NCBI GenBank assembly: GCA_949825025.1
Contig: OX463781.1
Location: 22,513,538 to 22,577,537 of the forward strand
Length of the DNA stretch: 64,000 nt
Source: Siphlonurus alternatus
Taxonomy: Eukaryota > Arthropoda > Insecta > Ephemeroptera > Siphlonuridae
Reading direction: 5' to 3'
How positions within the stretch are numbered: the stretch's first letter is position 1; every line of letters starts with the position of its first letter. Made by a program: the position numbers and the translations under genes. The notes below the pieces were generated by a model, which was given only the letters and a program-made list of their open reading frames with translations, made no database searches and was not told the DNA's origin. This document shows, in pieces, positions 24,297 through 35,773 of the stretch.

Positions 24297-25669
24297 CATT
24301 ATGCCCGGCCCGGCCCAAATATATGCAGAGGCTGCAGACACATTTTTAAAAGGCTAGAAGCACTTCAAGCAATTTTATTTCTCAGTATAATATATGAATG
24401 TTTGATATAGATATTATTTTTGTTGTCTCGAAAATTCTAATAAAACATCCCGCAGTAAAACTCGATCGCCATGTTATATGGACCACCCATATTTTATTTA
24501 TGTACGATAAATTAATTATAATATATAATATGACAAACATTGTTTCTTATATGAACAAACTCAGCTTATCTTTAGTATATTAATTAATTGTTTTTTATAA
24601 TATTATTACTATACAATATGATAATAAACAGTAGTATACATAAAATAATATATCATAATTATTATAGTTCGGTTTGCAGTCATGAAATATGTGAATAAGT
24701 TCATTTTTTTTTTAAATTGTCGTATTGATACTTAATAGAGCACAGTTGGCATTAAATTCAAGGAAAAGTAAAATATACATACATTTATAACTATGTAGTA
24801 CCATAAAATTTTAGGGTTAATATATAAACGCGCATAAAATTTATGAACTTCTGACTTCAATGTATTAAAATTTATTTAAATAATAACTCGAGACTTCGAT
24901 CGCTTCGATCAACGTATACGCGGCGCGCGTACTGATTCTTAATTCGATTTTATTTCAACGCTGAAAATCGCCTCCTTTAATTTCCTCAAAAGTATGGTTT
25001 TTGGTGAATTTAAACTTTTAAAACATTCACAAAATTTTAAAATTATACTGTAATTATACATATATTATAGATTGTTACCTAGCTGGAATCGTCGACAAAA
25101 AAAAAAAAAAAAAAAATCAATCAATCAATATGCAAGTATAAGCGAACTATGGATATTCCAATTAAGTTATAAACATTGCCTAAAAATACATAACATTATC
25201 AAGAAAGAGCTAGGGGATTACAGCACAATAATTTTTAATTAAAAGAAAATCTGAAAATATGCTTTGAAGCAAATTGTAAAACAAAAATACATTAATTGCT
25301 TATATATGCAATTAGGCACTATATTTGACTTGTCTTAATTTTTTACATTGTGCGCATCATGCATGCAAGTAATGAACTCTCGGAGTATACTCCTAAATTT
25401 GCTTCCTTTGAATTCTAAGAATTTTTCTTTCTGTACACCTCGATACAGCACGAACGTTATCCCTGCATGGTCAGCTGTTTTTTTCACTTTGTTGACGTTA
25501 CACGGCACGTGCGTGTATTACACACACGTGAGTGATATTATTTTGCATAGGTGCGCTAGCTCTCGAATCATTATATTATTGTCTTCTATTGAAAATCCTT
25601 TGCAGCTCTATTTCTATTAGCTATTAATAATTAATTCAGACAGTCAATCAATTAAGCTGCCCTAGCTCC
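24297..25669. other. Non-coding spacer
   Basis: No gene was found. An A run near 25098-25117 and an acgtg-rich patch near 25500-25530 are the only features. Confidence 0.5.
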
Positions 25670-25828
25670 CAGGCGCGGATCCAGGGGGGGGTGCAGCCCC
25701 CCCCCCCCCCGAAATTTTGGATTTAACATGGGCAATATATAGGCATTTCTCCCACTCCATTTTTTTTTAACATTGGCCTTATGGACGCAGCCCCCCCCCC
25801 CCGAAATTTTTTTCTGGATCCGCGCCTG
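25670..25828. mobile_element. hAT MITE (CAGGCGCGGATCC family)
   Basis: It runs from caggcgcggatccagg to ctggatccgcgcctg. The flanks ctagctcc and ctagctca agree at 7 of 8 bases, as for an hAT 8-bp duplication. Confidence 0.85.
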
Positions 25829-26169
25829 CTAGCTCATCCCGAGAATGGCCGCGTGAAATAATAATATGTACCGTCATGTATTATGTTATTATTATTTATT
25901 TATTTTTTTTTTTTCATTTTTTATTGTATAGGGCCATCCTTAAATCTCCCAAGTACGCACGTACGAACACTTTCATTTTTAAATTTCCTCCTTTTTTTCT
26001 CTTCATGCTGCAGTAATTTATTTGAAGGATGTGGCTACATAGTATAATATGAAGATAGCTAGCTAGAGTACAGTGTGTGACAGTAAAGTTGATATCGAGT
26101 TAACTGCAGGATCATATTTCTAGCGCACGTTTGCAAAAGTGAAGCGATAGCACTAGTAGTAGTGTATAT

Positions 26170-26395
26170 GCCAGCATGCATGCTGTTGCTGTCTCCGGTG
26201 CACCGCCACTGGTGACACGCTGTGTGCGACGTGTATGCACGCTCAACACGCGATTCGAGCACGGTGCGTCGCAGGTGGTATTGTCGAGCGTAGAGGGAGC
26301 GCCGGCCGCGACAAACATATTATACGGACGGATGCGACTTTTATGTAGTCGCGGCAGCGATACATAGATTAGTATGTGGGTGGTGGTGGTCGCAT
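26170..26395. other. GC/CpG-rich island
   Basis: The composition is unlike the neighbours (gagggagcgccggccgcgac, gtcgcggcagcg). The three overlapping short frames here (both strands) have no recognisable product. It may be a promoter or 5' untranslated exon for the gene at 27337, about 1 kb downstream. Confidence 0.3.
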
Positions 26396-27336
26396 GAACC
26401 CAGCAAGTTCTCGCACTTACGTTGTGTTCTTAAAAAGCTTTTATTTTTTTTTATGTGAAATTTGTTTATTGAAACTAAGTTTAAATGACTAACATGTCCA
26501 GGTAATTAATATATATTTCACGTTAATTATGATGCCTAATTTTTACATATATAGGTGTAATTGTAAACATACAGTTAGTTGAGCTACTTGCATGATCGAG
26601 CTATATAATACATATATATAGTATTAACAATAATTATTTATTATTTTAAGTTGCTTTTTCTTACTGAATATGTATTATATATATTTATAAACAATAACAT
26701 CTCTATATAGCTCCTGGAAAATATAGGAGAAATGTCATTTTAGTCATAAATAAGATTACATTATTATATACTTGAAGTGATATTATTTTACAGTTGTAAT
26801 ACTCTGATATAGTTTCCACGAAAAAAAAAATGTTATATAATTTTATTTCAATTAAATTTATTAATATTATGTATACACTTTAATTTCATTTGAATAAATA
26901 TGATTTTTGGCATTAAGAACCATAAAAACTAAATAAAAATAATATTATTAATTAAATGAAAATTCAAGCTTAAAGTACATTTTCATGCACGCGCGTGTAT
27001 ATTCTGTATAATATATTCCCACAAATAATAATGAGAAGCGGTTCACCTTACAAGTTTTTTTGACTGGCACAAGCGTTTTCAGCTTCCCGATAGTGAACTA
27101 TAATAAATACTTCTTTTCAGTGTGAACCTGTAAACGGTAAATTCAACATAGCACACACGTGACTTTAAAGTGTACCTGATAACAAGAATAATAATTGTGC
27201 ATGCTGATAATACTTTCGACGTAATAATTTTTGTCATTTTTATAGATCGAGTCTACATTTTTACACTTCCCACACACCTAGAATGTTAAAATTTTGAAAT
27301 TGAAATTGTTTATTATTTTTTTTTTTTTACAGCAAA

Positions 27337-27747
27337 ATGATGTCAAGCGAGTCTCCACCCTCTGCCTCCCACACCGTGATAAGCGAAGTTCACGATAGTT
27401 CACCGTCAGCGATGGAGTATAGCTCGGCAGCGACGCTCCGACTTCCCCACCGGCGTCGTTCCAACTCGTCTGCCGAAGACGATAAGTCACTTCCCGGTGT
27501 GGGGTTCATTGACCCCGCGGCCGGGGTGAGTCCTCCGGTCACCGTGGCTCCTGCTCGGCCCTCAGGGGAGGACGATATTACCGAGCTGCCCATCAGTGTG
27601 GCCACGCAGACCGAAGTGGATGTCGCATTGACGCACCAGCCCGTGATACCTGCTGAGGGAACACCCCCCAAACTGGAGGAGAACGAAGACTGTGGCATGA
27701 CCTGCCTTTACTACGCTCTCCAGTGCTGTGATTGCGCAATTATGTGA
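27337..27747 (+). CDS. 136-aa acidic protein with Cys-rich CaaX tail; not recognised
   Basis: This is a single coding exon preceded by a long T tract and cag, with the ATG 4 nt after the acceptor, so an upstream non-coding exon is implied. Residues 1-117 look disordered. They are rich in Ser, Pro, Glu and Asp, with one basic patch LPHRRRSNSS. The C-terminal 19 residues (DCGMTCLYYALQCCDCAIM) carry five cysteines at 119, 123, 130, 131 and 133. The last four residues, CAIM, form a CaaX box predicted for farnesylation. The CC just upstream could be palmitoylated, as in lipid-anchored GTPases. The tail also resembles the Cys-rich module of CYSTM-type small membrane proteins. Either reading places it on a cytoplasmic membrane face. 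Codon use is much GC-richer than the surroundings, which supports a real gene. Confidence 0.75.
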   Translation: MMSSESPPSASHTVISEVHDSSPSAMEYSSAATLRLPHRRRSNSSAEDDKSLPGVGFIDPAAGVSPPVTVAPARPSGEDDITELPISVATQTEVDVALTHQPVIPAEGTPPKLEENEDCGMTCLYYALQCCDCAIM

Positions 27748-28067
27748 ACTTAAATATTTTATAAAATTAATACAAATTTTAATTTGTCTTCCTGTGTTTC
27801 TTTTTTTTAATTGCCATAAAATGAAAGAGCGCATGCGCAAGTATAATATATATACGACGATGATGAAGAAGAAGAGATATCAGCTTTATGTACGTATTAC
27901 GTGTTGTCTCCTTTGAAAATATAGCTATCCCTAATTCAAAAAATTTATAATGAATATATTATATTGTCTGGTAAATACATAAAATACAACATTGTAAAAA
28001 AAAAAAAAAATTACTTTTCATTATAATTATAAGGTTAAAAGTTATAGTAATATATTATGAACGAGGG

Positions 28068-28230
28068 CAGGCGCGGATCCAGGGGTGGGGGATGGGGGGG
28101 GGGGGGCTGCAGCCCCCCGAAAATTTGGATTTAACATGGTCAATATAGGCATTTCCCCCACTCCATTTTTTTTTAACATTGGCCTTATGGAGGCAGCCCT
28201 TCCCGAAATTTTTTTCTGGATCCGCGCCTG
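28068..28230. mobile_element. hAT MITE with perfect 8-bp duplication (CAGGCGCGGATCC family)
   Basis: The 163-bp element has inverted ends caggcgcggatccag and ctggatccgcgcctg. The direct repeat aacgaggg occurs at 28060-28067 and 28231-28238. This copy defines the family's boundaries and superfamily. Confidence 0.92.
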
Positions 28231-28499
28231 AACGAGGGAAATATTTTTGGTTGTTTTAAATAGGAAGAAAGAAATGAATTGAGGGGACAAGAATCGAGAA
28301 TTTTTTAGTATTTGACAATAAAATTTAAAGTGCTCGAACAGCCAGAAAATCGTTTATATAACATCTACGGTCGCATTCCAGCAAGATCCATTTTAATTAT
28401 TTTCTAATATATATACCGGGAATTAAAATAAACTAAAATAAATGCAGTCATCTAATATTTTCTGTTATATTTATAAATAAATATAAAGGAAGCGCTTGT

Positions 28500-28502
<3 letters not shown>

Positions 28503-28550
<48 letters not shown>
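28503..28550. repeat. (TA)n microsatellite
   Basis: About 48 bp of TA. Confidence 0.93.
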
Positions 28551-28551
<1 letters not shown>

Positions 28552-29585
28552 GTCGCAGATTAATTACAAAATTTTCTTAAATTTTCTTTTGATTTTCTTA
28601 TGTCATGCTTGATTTTCCTGTTTTTTTCCCCAATGAACCTGAAAAAAAAGTCGAAAATATAGTAACTGAATAGTATTATCTAATAATGAATTCTATATAA
28701 GGTATTATAATTTTTAAAAATTCATGCTAAATTAAACTGTTTATAAATATTATTAAATACAATACATAATTTTAATATAATACGATTTTGATCTCAAAGA
28801 CAAAAATATTGAAATAAGTTACCGTAGTAAATACGCAAACATAAATATTATATATATTATTATATATATTATTATATATATTATACATATTTAATACATG
28901 ATAACCTTTAAAACATTTTACGCTCTTGCTGATTGTGAGTGTTGCATGCTTGGTCTACTTTAATAAAATTTTGAATATATTAATTATATATGCTGCCTAT
29001 TAATGTTAGCGACATTTACAAATTAGGAAGCTATGAGAGAGGATGAAGATAGTTTCATAAATTAAATAATAAAAAATTACTTACGGCATTTTTAAGTATG
29101 AAATTAAGAAGGTATATCATACAGTTCAAGTTATATTTTTCATTTTTGGTTATATAGCTAAAAATCTATCAAAATTGTGCTCAAACACATGCACATTTTA
29201 TTGGCATTTCTTTAATGGAAGGATTCCGTATTAGATTTATTAATAATTATATACATGAAGTTAAAATAGTATAAGCCGCCAGCCGCCACCGGCCTTTAAA
29301 TCACGTTCAGGACAGGATGTCTCCAAGTGATGTGACTGTGAGGTCTGTGATCGAGCAATCGTGACTCATTGATGCATGATGTCAGTCGTGCAGCGCCTGT
29401 GTGATATGTGCGTGTGTGTGAGGATCGTGCGGGCGCTGTATTGCTATTATATTTAATATAGTTGGACCCCCGTCAACGCCCGGCCACCCTCGGCACCCGC
29501 CCCTCGGCGTATATATATATATATATATATATATACGTAAAATAATTTGATATAATGATAGTTTATGATAGATACTGATAGATAC
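28551..29585. other. Non-coding spacer with a GC-rich patch
   Basis: No gene was found. A GC-rich patch at about 29390-29510 (acgcccggccaccctcggc) runs into a short (TA)n at 29512-29535. I see no structure to explain it. Confidence 0.4.
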
Positions 29586-29741
29586 CAGGCGCGGATCCAG
29601 AAAAAAAAGCGGCGGGGGGGGGGGGGGGACTGTCTCCATAAGGCCAATGTTAAAAAAATTGGATGGAGTGGGGGAAATGCCTATATTGGCCCATGTTAAA
29701 TTCAAAATTTCGGGAATGGGCTGCCCCCCCCCCCCTGCTGC
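29586..29741. mobile_element. Truncated hAT MITE (CAGGCGCGGATCC family)
   Basis: It starts caggcgcggatccag and keeps the interior phrases aaggccaatgtt and gggggaaatgcctatattgg. The right end is lost after the C tract near 29740. Confidence 0.75.
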
Positions 29742-30201
29742 ATTAATGGAAATATATATATTTTTAATTTTTCATGATGAGACATTTGTAAAATATGATG
29801 ATAGTATAGTTAGAATAAATATAATTTATTTATTTATTTATTAAATAATAAATAATAATAATAATTTATTTATAATGAACGCGCGTATGTATTAAGAACA
29901 GTTTGAATGAGTTCCGGCTACTGCCTTTAAGTATACTGATCGTGTAATATTATATGTAATAATTTATTACAGTTTATAAATTTATAACATATACTATAAT
30001 ACCAAAATGGTTTTATAACATTTTAATTAATTTAAATTTTTTGAAGGGGCAAGGGGGTATACGATATCTAACAATATATGTTATATTCACGGGTCGTGTT
30101 TCAAGTATTAATTGTGGGTGATGGCATGAAGAGTCGAGTGACGGGCAATACCCCCCACGTATTGGGAGCTAGACCGGCCCTAGCTTTTATGCAGGGAGGA
30201 G

Positions 30202-30366
30202 CAGGCGCGGATCCAGAACCAAATTTGGGGGGGAGGGGGGGGAGGGAGGATATAAGGCCAATGTTAAAAAATAATTGAAGTGGGGGAAAAGCCTATATTG
30301 CCCATGCTAAAAATCAAAATTTTCGGGGGGCTGCAGCCCCCCCCCCCCCCAGGATCTGCGCACCTG
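30202..30366. mobile_element. hAT MITE (CAGGCGCGGATCC family)
   Basis: It runs from caggcgcggatccag to aggatctgcgcacctg. It is inverted relative to the 28068 copy, as shown by the interior order. Confidence 0.8.
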
Positions 30367-32564
30367 GGAATGAAGGGGGGGGGTATCGGCGCGGGTATTG
30401 CTTTTCTTTCTTCCATAGATCCGCCCTTAAACGCAAATGCACTCAAACAATTAAGTATTACACCATTAAAGAACATGTCGCCTTGAGGTTAGGCAAATTG
30501 TTCAGCATCCGCGAAATTGAGCGTAATATATTATACTGCAATTTACAGCACATATGGGATTTAATTAAAAAAGAAAGGTAACGTGTGACGTCTTCAAACC
30601 TAGCTCAGTTTTTACGTGCAAAACATATTATTGTCTAATCATCATGCACACGGCGAAATTTAATCATTGCAAACACTTTAATTAATTAAATGAAAAAAAT
30701 AATTTAACTGGTGTATATATTTGATCATTGATCCAATTTTTGTTCTTCTTTGATCGAATTAAAGCTCATAATATACCTAAGTTTCATTTAATAAACATAA
30801 TGTACCTTTTTTTTTTTGTTTTTTTTTTTTACAGTTAAAACTTGAAATACTTTATTTTAATATATCGATCAATTTTATTAAAAATAATTTTTCATTAAAT
30901 AACTGAAAATAATAATTTAACTGCGTGTATATCGATCCCATTCTTGGTCCAATTGTTCGAATTAATGTTCATGCGCCGCGCGCAATTAAGAGAGTAAATC
31001 ATAATTCACAGAATAAATATATAGCTATAATATCTTTGGATAATAATAATTATATTAAATCTCTAATCAATCATGTCATGGTAATTAAAATTTAATTATA
31101 TTAAAAAATAAACTACTTTATCAATCATACATGATCAACTGTGCATTTGGGGGGGGGGGGGGTGCTATATACTATTATATTGATACATAATTTATATATA
31201 TGGTTTAAAAGTTACTCTTTAATTTAAAATGCATGCAATTTTATATTTTTAACAGCTAGCAATATAAGTGAATTTTATTTGTTATGAAATTTAAAAGTGT
31301 CTCTTCAACCCAAAAGGAGGCAGCTAGATTTTGTGAAAATTTTAAGAAGCAGAAAATATTTTTATTTTTAGTATTGCCATTTCATAACATGGGATTTTAA
31401 TTATAATTATACAAATAAATAAAATAATAAAGATTGAATTTTAAATTTTATTACTGTTAAATTCACACGTTCTATTACAATTCTTGGTAATCTCAATAGG
31501 CCTTTTATTTTTATTTTAAGTTTTCAATATTGTGTAATGATATTAGCAATTTAATAAAATATTACACCCTCATAAAATGTGTTGCAAACTTGTAATCTGT
31601 GTACTGCACCAAAGCACACATTGTCACTTATTTTTTTAACTCGTACGTAACACTAAATTGAATTAAAATATAAGAGGAATATTGAGTGTGAACATGAATT
31701 TCATGACTTCTTATGAATATATATTAATTGTGTCATGAAAAAAATCACATTATTATTTATAATTACTTATGAAAACAACTTATAATTTTTTACATCTTAT
31801 ACTGTATTTAAAACAGTCTAAACTAAAAGTAATTTAAGAATTAAAAGACTATGTAGGAATTGTAGGAAATAGTGTAGTGCAAAAGAAATGAATTGGAAAT
31901 TGGAATCACAGATCTTACTATATATAACCAAGTTGATTACATTGTTTTTGAAGACAACAAATGCTTCATAAATTTAGCTATATATTTGCTGGGTTTTTAT
32001 ATAAAATTTATTTACATTTACTCTGTTACTCATGCTCAATGTTTTCTTTTACCCCCCACAGCATTATTAACATAACACAAGCCCAGTTAATGATTCTCGG
32101 GATGTTTAGAGATGGATAAGTATATAACTTAATAATTTTTACTTACAAAACAACTTTTACAGTTTGAATATAATATGCAGTGTCGCTATTTGATAAAGAA
32201 GCTTTAATTTTATCTTCCTCTCCCTCCCATCAAATTTAAAATCTGATATTGATATTTAACTCATATTATTGACAAATAATACACCAAATTTTAATATTCA
32301 TGTGTAATATTTCAAAATCCAAACTTTTAACCCAAATTAATTGTTAATTTAGGTAATCTTTGTGCTTTACCTTACATAAATACTACAAAAAATAATTATT
32401 TTAGCACTTAATTTCTAGAAAACAAGCGAGCCCTCCCATATGTTGAAGGCATCCCATTTAAACTAGAGATTGGGCCCATATTGGAGGCTACAGGGGTAAT
32501 TAACAATTTTGTGCCCTAACTAGTCATGATTATTGATTACATATGGTATTCGAATTGACTACAT
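30367..32564. other. Non-coding AT-rich spacer
   Basis: No gene was found. A G run lies at 31148-31162 and T runs near 30810. Confidence 0.5.
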
Positions 32565-32570
32565 AATATA

Positions 32571-32654
<84 letters not shown>
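32565..32654. repeat. (TA)n microsatellite
   Basis: About 90 bp of TA with one G near the left end. Confidence 0.94.
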
Positions 32655-32657
<3 letters not shown>

Positions 32658-32880
32658 CTCTTTTTGTATGGACTGCGTTAATATTGGTTTGGAAACAATG
32701 TAAGAAATAAGAAAACAAATATTTGACAGGAAAAAGTTACTAGCAAAAACAAAAAATATTGTATGTTTTTACACTTATAATATGTATATTACTATATGAA
32801 TGTTATACCTGTAGAGACATAAAAATAAGATTTGAATAGTCAATGTTAAAAAATCAATTAAAAAAACATAAACTTCTTCT

Positions 32881-33170
32881 TCTTCTTTTCTTATGCCCAC
32901 GCTTTGGCGTTTAAGCCATTTTACTTCTAGTAAGCCAATAGAGAAGGGCTTCCTTCTCTTCTTTCTTCATGTTGCCAGGCAACGAGTCAAGTTCCGCAGT
33001 TAATGCTGAGCATCATCTAAATAGATGCCCTCTGTCTTGAGGTTCTTTTTTACACAATTTACAAATGTCACTATCTTGGATTTTGAATTTCTTCTGATAG
33101 CATCCAAGATAGTCATGGCCAGTATCTAGTCTGAATTTAGCAGTGTCTGTGAGTCTATTATAAGTGTGAG
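32881..33170 (-). pseudogene. LINE C-terminal zinc-knuckle fragment with (AAG)n tail
   Basis: On the minus strand one frame reads FRLDTGHDYLGCYQKKFKI, then DSDICKLCKKEPQDRGHLF, followed by a stop and more coding-like sequence. The CxxC...H pattern after a T-G-H-x-Y-L segment is typical of the C-terminus of many non-LTR retrotransposon ORF2 proteins. The 3' end runs into aagaaaagaagaagaag. A small related piece lies near 11640. Confidence 0.6.
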
Positions 33171-35677
33171 TTTTGGCTGATTTAAATATGAGATCTCCCC
33201 ATGCTTTAATATATAAATCATATAAACTGATTTTTTTTCTTTTATCATAAAGTGACGGAAAGCAGACTTGAGATATGGAAAATATTTTTGTGTTTGCTCA
33301 AATCGTAGCATACTTAAAAAGTTTTATCTAGTCAATGTGTAGTGCAATTAAAAAATAAATAACTGAAAAATTGCGGTAGAAAAGGAGGTAGAAGAGCAGT
33401 AGCAGCTCAAGATGAGTGGCTGTAAAGTTATTGCACTCAAAATTATTAATTAACTTTGTTTAAATATTTTTTTTTTTTCAAAATTAGAGCATTGAATTTA
33501 TTGAGAAATTTTTACTGTAATTAGTTGAGGTGCCGGAACAATATAACCACACCTGATAACACTTGACAAGCTGTCACTGACACTAACAAGGCAAATAAGT
33601 CATGCAGGCACAGAAAGAGAGGGGAAGGGATCAAAAAGAGACTGAAACTCAATACAAAATTATCAATTTAGTAGTAATGACAATGTATTTAAGACTTCCT
33701 CCACTGTAATAATGTTAGTTCCATTTTTTAACATTAATTTTGTTGGGCTAGCCCCTTTTAAAATGTTTTATGAATCTGTGCCGGCTCTGAACTCTGAGCA
33801 ATATAATGCAGAAGTAATAAACAAAAAATCTGTTCTTAAGAAAAATTGAAAACATACACTATAAGAAAAATTAGGTGTGCATACAATTTTTAATCACACA
33901 ATTGATAGTATATTGAACTAAATAAAGTACAGTTAATTTTAAAGGCATTGCAGAAATATATGCATTTAACAAAACATATATATGTACATAATATATTGCT
34001 TATACACTTTTTTTTTTTTTTTTTGGTTTACAAGCTGTTCATTAATCTAATTGTGCTATAAAAATACAAGAAAATTAATTTAAATTGGTATCAGTTAAAT
34101 ACCAAATTTTAAAGATCACTGTATGTCTAGTATAGACATTTTTACAGTTAATTAACACAGAACTAACAAATACAACACGATATATAATATATACCTTAAA
34201 AATTTTACTAATTATCAGATAGAATGATTATATGGTGTGTCAGCCAGTCATTCATTTAAGGGGCATAAGAAAGTATCTGCATGGTGCATTTGAGTATTAA
34301 ACAACCTTAATATCAATAATTTAAAGTTGCTTTTTATCAGTAAATTACTCAAGCCCACAATGCATTGTTAATTCATATTTGACACCTGGTCAAACCGATC
34401 AAAGTATTTACATGCACGAAAATATATTTTATGCTTTATCAATAGCTTATTAATTTCATAATATGTTATATTTTTAATCATTAAATATACAAAAGCATGA
34501 ATTATTTCGCTTATCTATTATATTTACATTTATTATATTTACGAACGTATAGAGGAGAGACAGAGAGAATGTATGAGAAATTGACAGTCAACTCTTAAAA
34601 TTGTACCTGATTGAGTGTATCAACTGATATATAAATTTATACTTAACATTTCTATGACTTTACACTGACAAATCCCACAAATAAATTAAAAACTAATACC
34701 TGATTGCATTAATGCTGTGTAACTTTAGGCAATGCATAATGTTATTGATTTCAATTATTAAAAAAAATATAAAATAAATAGCAAAGACCATCTTAAATTT
34801 TAAGTTAGAGACAGCATGTATGCAATTGGGTGCATAGTGCCCATATTTTTTTAAACCTTAGTAAGGAAAGTACTGAAGAGTATTATTTTTGCACACTAGT
34901 TTGCTTTTTATCAAACAATACATGTTTAAAACCCTGCAACTTAACTTAAAGAAACTTGACTGACCACAAAGACCAGCTGAAGTGTCATGTAAAGTACACA
35001 TCAAGACAATCCAAATGTTATCCCCACATACTCAGTTGAGGTTGTGTCACCCAGATAATGGTAGATTTGAAACTTTTAGAATGGCACAACGGCTTTTCTT
35101 CAAACCTCACTTAAACTTCCAAAACTCCATCTCGTTGGAGTGACACGTCATATAGAGCTAACATTCAGACTGTTTTGAGATTAATGAAGGGCCCACTGTA
35201 CACACTAACCACTGCATTCAACTCTTTGTTTAAGTCTTACATTTAGAAACCTATACATTAGAGAAATTTGTAGGTGATCTGTACTTAAATACAACTCTAT
35301 TTTTTTATTATTACTTTACAAAATAAACTAGACCTTTAATTTCATAAAGAAGGAGAAGGCTTCTTCTAACTGACAACTCGACTGTGAAACCTATTTTAAA
35401 AAAGAGCAATGAGCTGCAGCAAGACAGAATGTGCAATGGTACAATACCGATTAGTAGTTCTATACAAAGAAGAAAAATGGTCCAGTTCAAGTTAGCATAC
35501 ACAATGACATAAAAAAAAAAATCCTCTGAGTACATTATAATGTTACTGTTTTTTTTTATAATTTCTATAATTTATATTACAGAACGATTTTTGTCATGCT
35601 AAATTTTTGAGAATCTTTCTTACCTAGTGGTCCACTTACCATATTTAGAGCAGTATTGAGAATTACATTGGTATGTT
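33171..35677. other. Non-coding AT-rich spacer
   Basis: No gene was found. Part of it may be transcribed as MAN1B1 3' UTR if more distal polyadenylation signals are used. Confidence 0.45.
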
Positions 35678-35683
35678 TTTATT
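35678..35683 (-). terminator. Polyadenylation signal candidate of MAN1B1
   Basis: tttatt on the plus strand (AATAAA on the coding strand) lies 90 nt beyond the stop codon. Confidence 0.4.
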
Positions 35684-35773
35684 TTATAATTTGACATTTC
35701 CACACTCATCCACTGCTCTACACAATCTCACTATCCTTGACTAGAATATGGACATGATTCTGAAATTCAATAT

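Noticed and set aside
27390..27840. Minus-strand frames of 92-102 aa
   Set aside because: They are shadows of the GC-rich CaaX gene, with no splice or domain support.
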